A stretch of DNA of 16,827 bases from NCBI GenBank assembly GCA_000310025.1, contig FN648934.1, positions 1 to 16,827 of the forward strand. The letters run 5' to 3'. Below are positions 16,822-16,827 of this stretch, piece by piece; the first letter of the stretch is position 1; each line of letters starts with the position of its first letter. The translations under genes and the position numbers were made by a program. This stretch comes from Ectocarpus siliculosus. Its lineage: Eukaryota > Sar > Phaeophyceae > Ectocarpales > Ectocarpaceae. Under the pieces are notes generated by a model. The model had not been told where the DNA came from. It worked only from the letters and a program-made list of their open reading frames with translations, and searched no databases.

Positions 16822-16827
16822 GTGAGG

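Larger units (their letters stand above)
16151..16827. repeat. Long direct repeat, copy 2 (reaches the window end)
   Basis: Second copy of 1-677, about 99.3% identical. It ends with the window, so its right boundary is unknown. Four of the five differences are transitions. The sequence just upstream (16125-16150) has no counterpart because copy 1 is cut by the window start. If this is a true tandem duplication, the bases after 16827 should continue like 678 onward, toward the C segment of the older 2.5-kb repeat. Confidence 0.97.

Noticed and set aside
1-16827. tRNA, rRNA or organellar genes, suggested by the 16-kb possibly circular size
   Set aside because: No tRNA cloverleaf, rRNA or mitochondrial protein sequence was recognised and the frames are short, so an organelle genome is unlikely.

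Overview
The window looks like nuclear DNA of a eukaryote with introns, and a brown alga (Ectocarpus-like stramenopile) is my best guess. The base composition is mixed. There are no operon-like gene runs, no tRNA or rRNA, and no long conserved open frame. The one clearly recognisable coding piece is a single plant-type leucine-rich repeat (LRR) of exactly 24 codons, framed by splice sites as a 72-nt exon with a split Gly codon at each end (phase 1-1). One-exon-one-LRR genes are known from the brown alga Ectocarpus, where shuffling of such exons in LRR-GTPase (ROCO) genes was proposed as a way of generating receptor diversity. The taxonomic call is inference; plant LRR kinases also use 72-nt LRR exons.

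Layout. Bases 1-677 recur at 16151-16827 with 5 differences (about 99.3% identity), and the similarity runs to both window edges. The window is therefore one 16,150-bp period plus a 677-bp overlap: a recent large tandem duplication, a circular molecule, or an assembly product. Each copy carries the intact LRR exon (600-671 and 16750-16821).

Inside the period lies an older, decayed tandem repeat of about 2.5 kb. Unit A (3097-5627) is nearly uninterrupted. Unit B is broken into 5619-5741, 7135-7702 and 10214-11561, and its missing right end corresponds to 746-1296 of the neighbouring period. Joined in this way, B is about 2.59 kb against 2.53 kb for A. The sequences between the pieces behave as insertions: I1 (1297-3096, flanked by the perfect 9-bp duplication ACTCAAGTC), I2 (5742-7134), I3 (7703-10213) and I4 (11562 through the window end to about 745 of the next period, about 5.3 kb, carrying the LRR exon).

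Units A, B and C carry three positions where the + strand can be read as decayed LRR exons (around 3870/10291, 4358/10878 and 5237/914). All lie in the same orientation as the intact exon, and one sits behind the same CCCTCAG|GC acceptor context. My reading is a degenerate LRR-exon array overrun by insertions, with one exon still intact.

I4 and I1 also share a decayed exon-like fragment (13597-13758 and 2863-3010). I4 holds a second duplicated fragment (12960-13092 and 14065-14180), a higher-order minisatellite (14841-15106) and a GGGCTAAC repeat cluster (12393-12536). No complete gene can be defended in the window. Most other long reading frames look like chance or repeat-driven frames.
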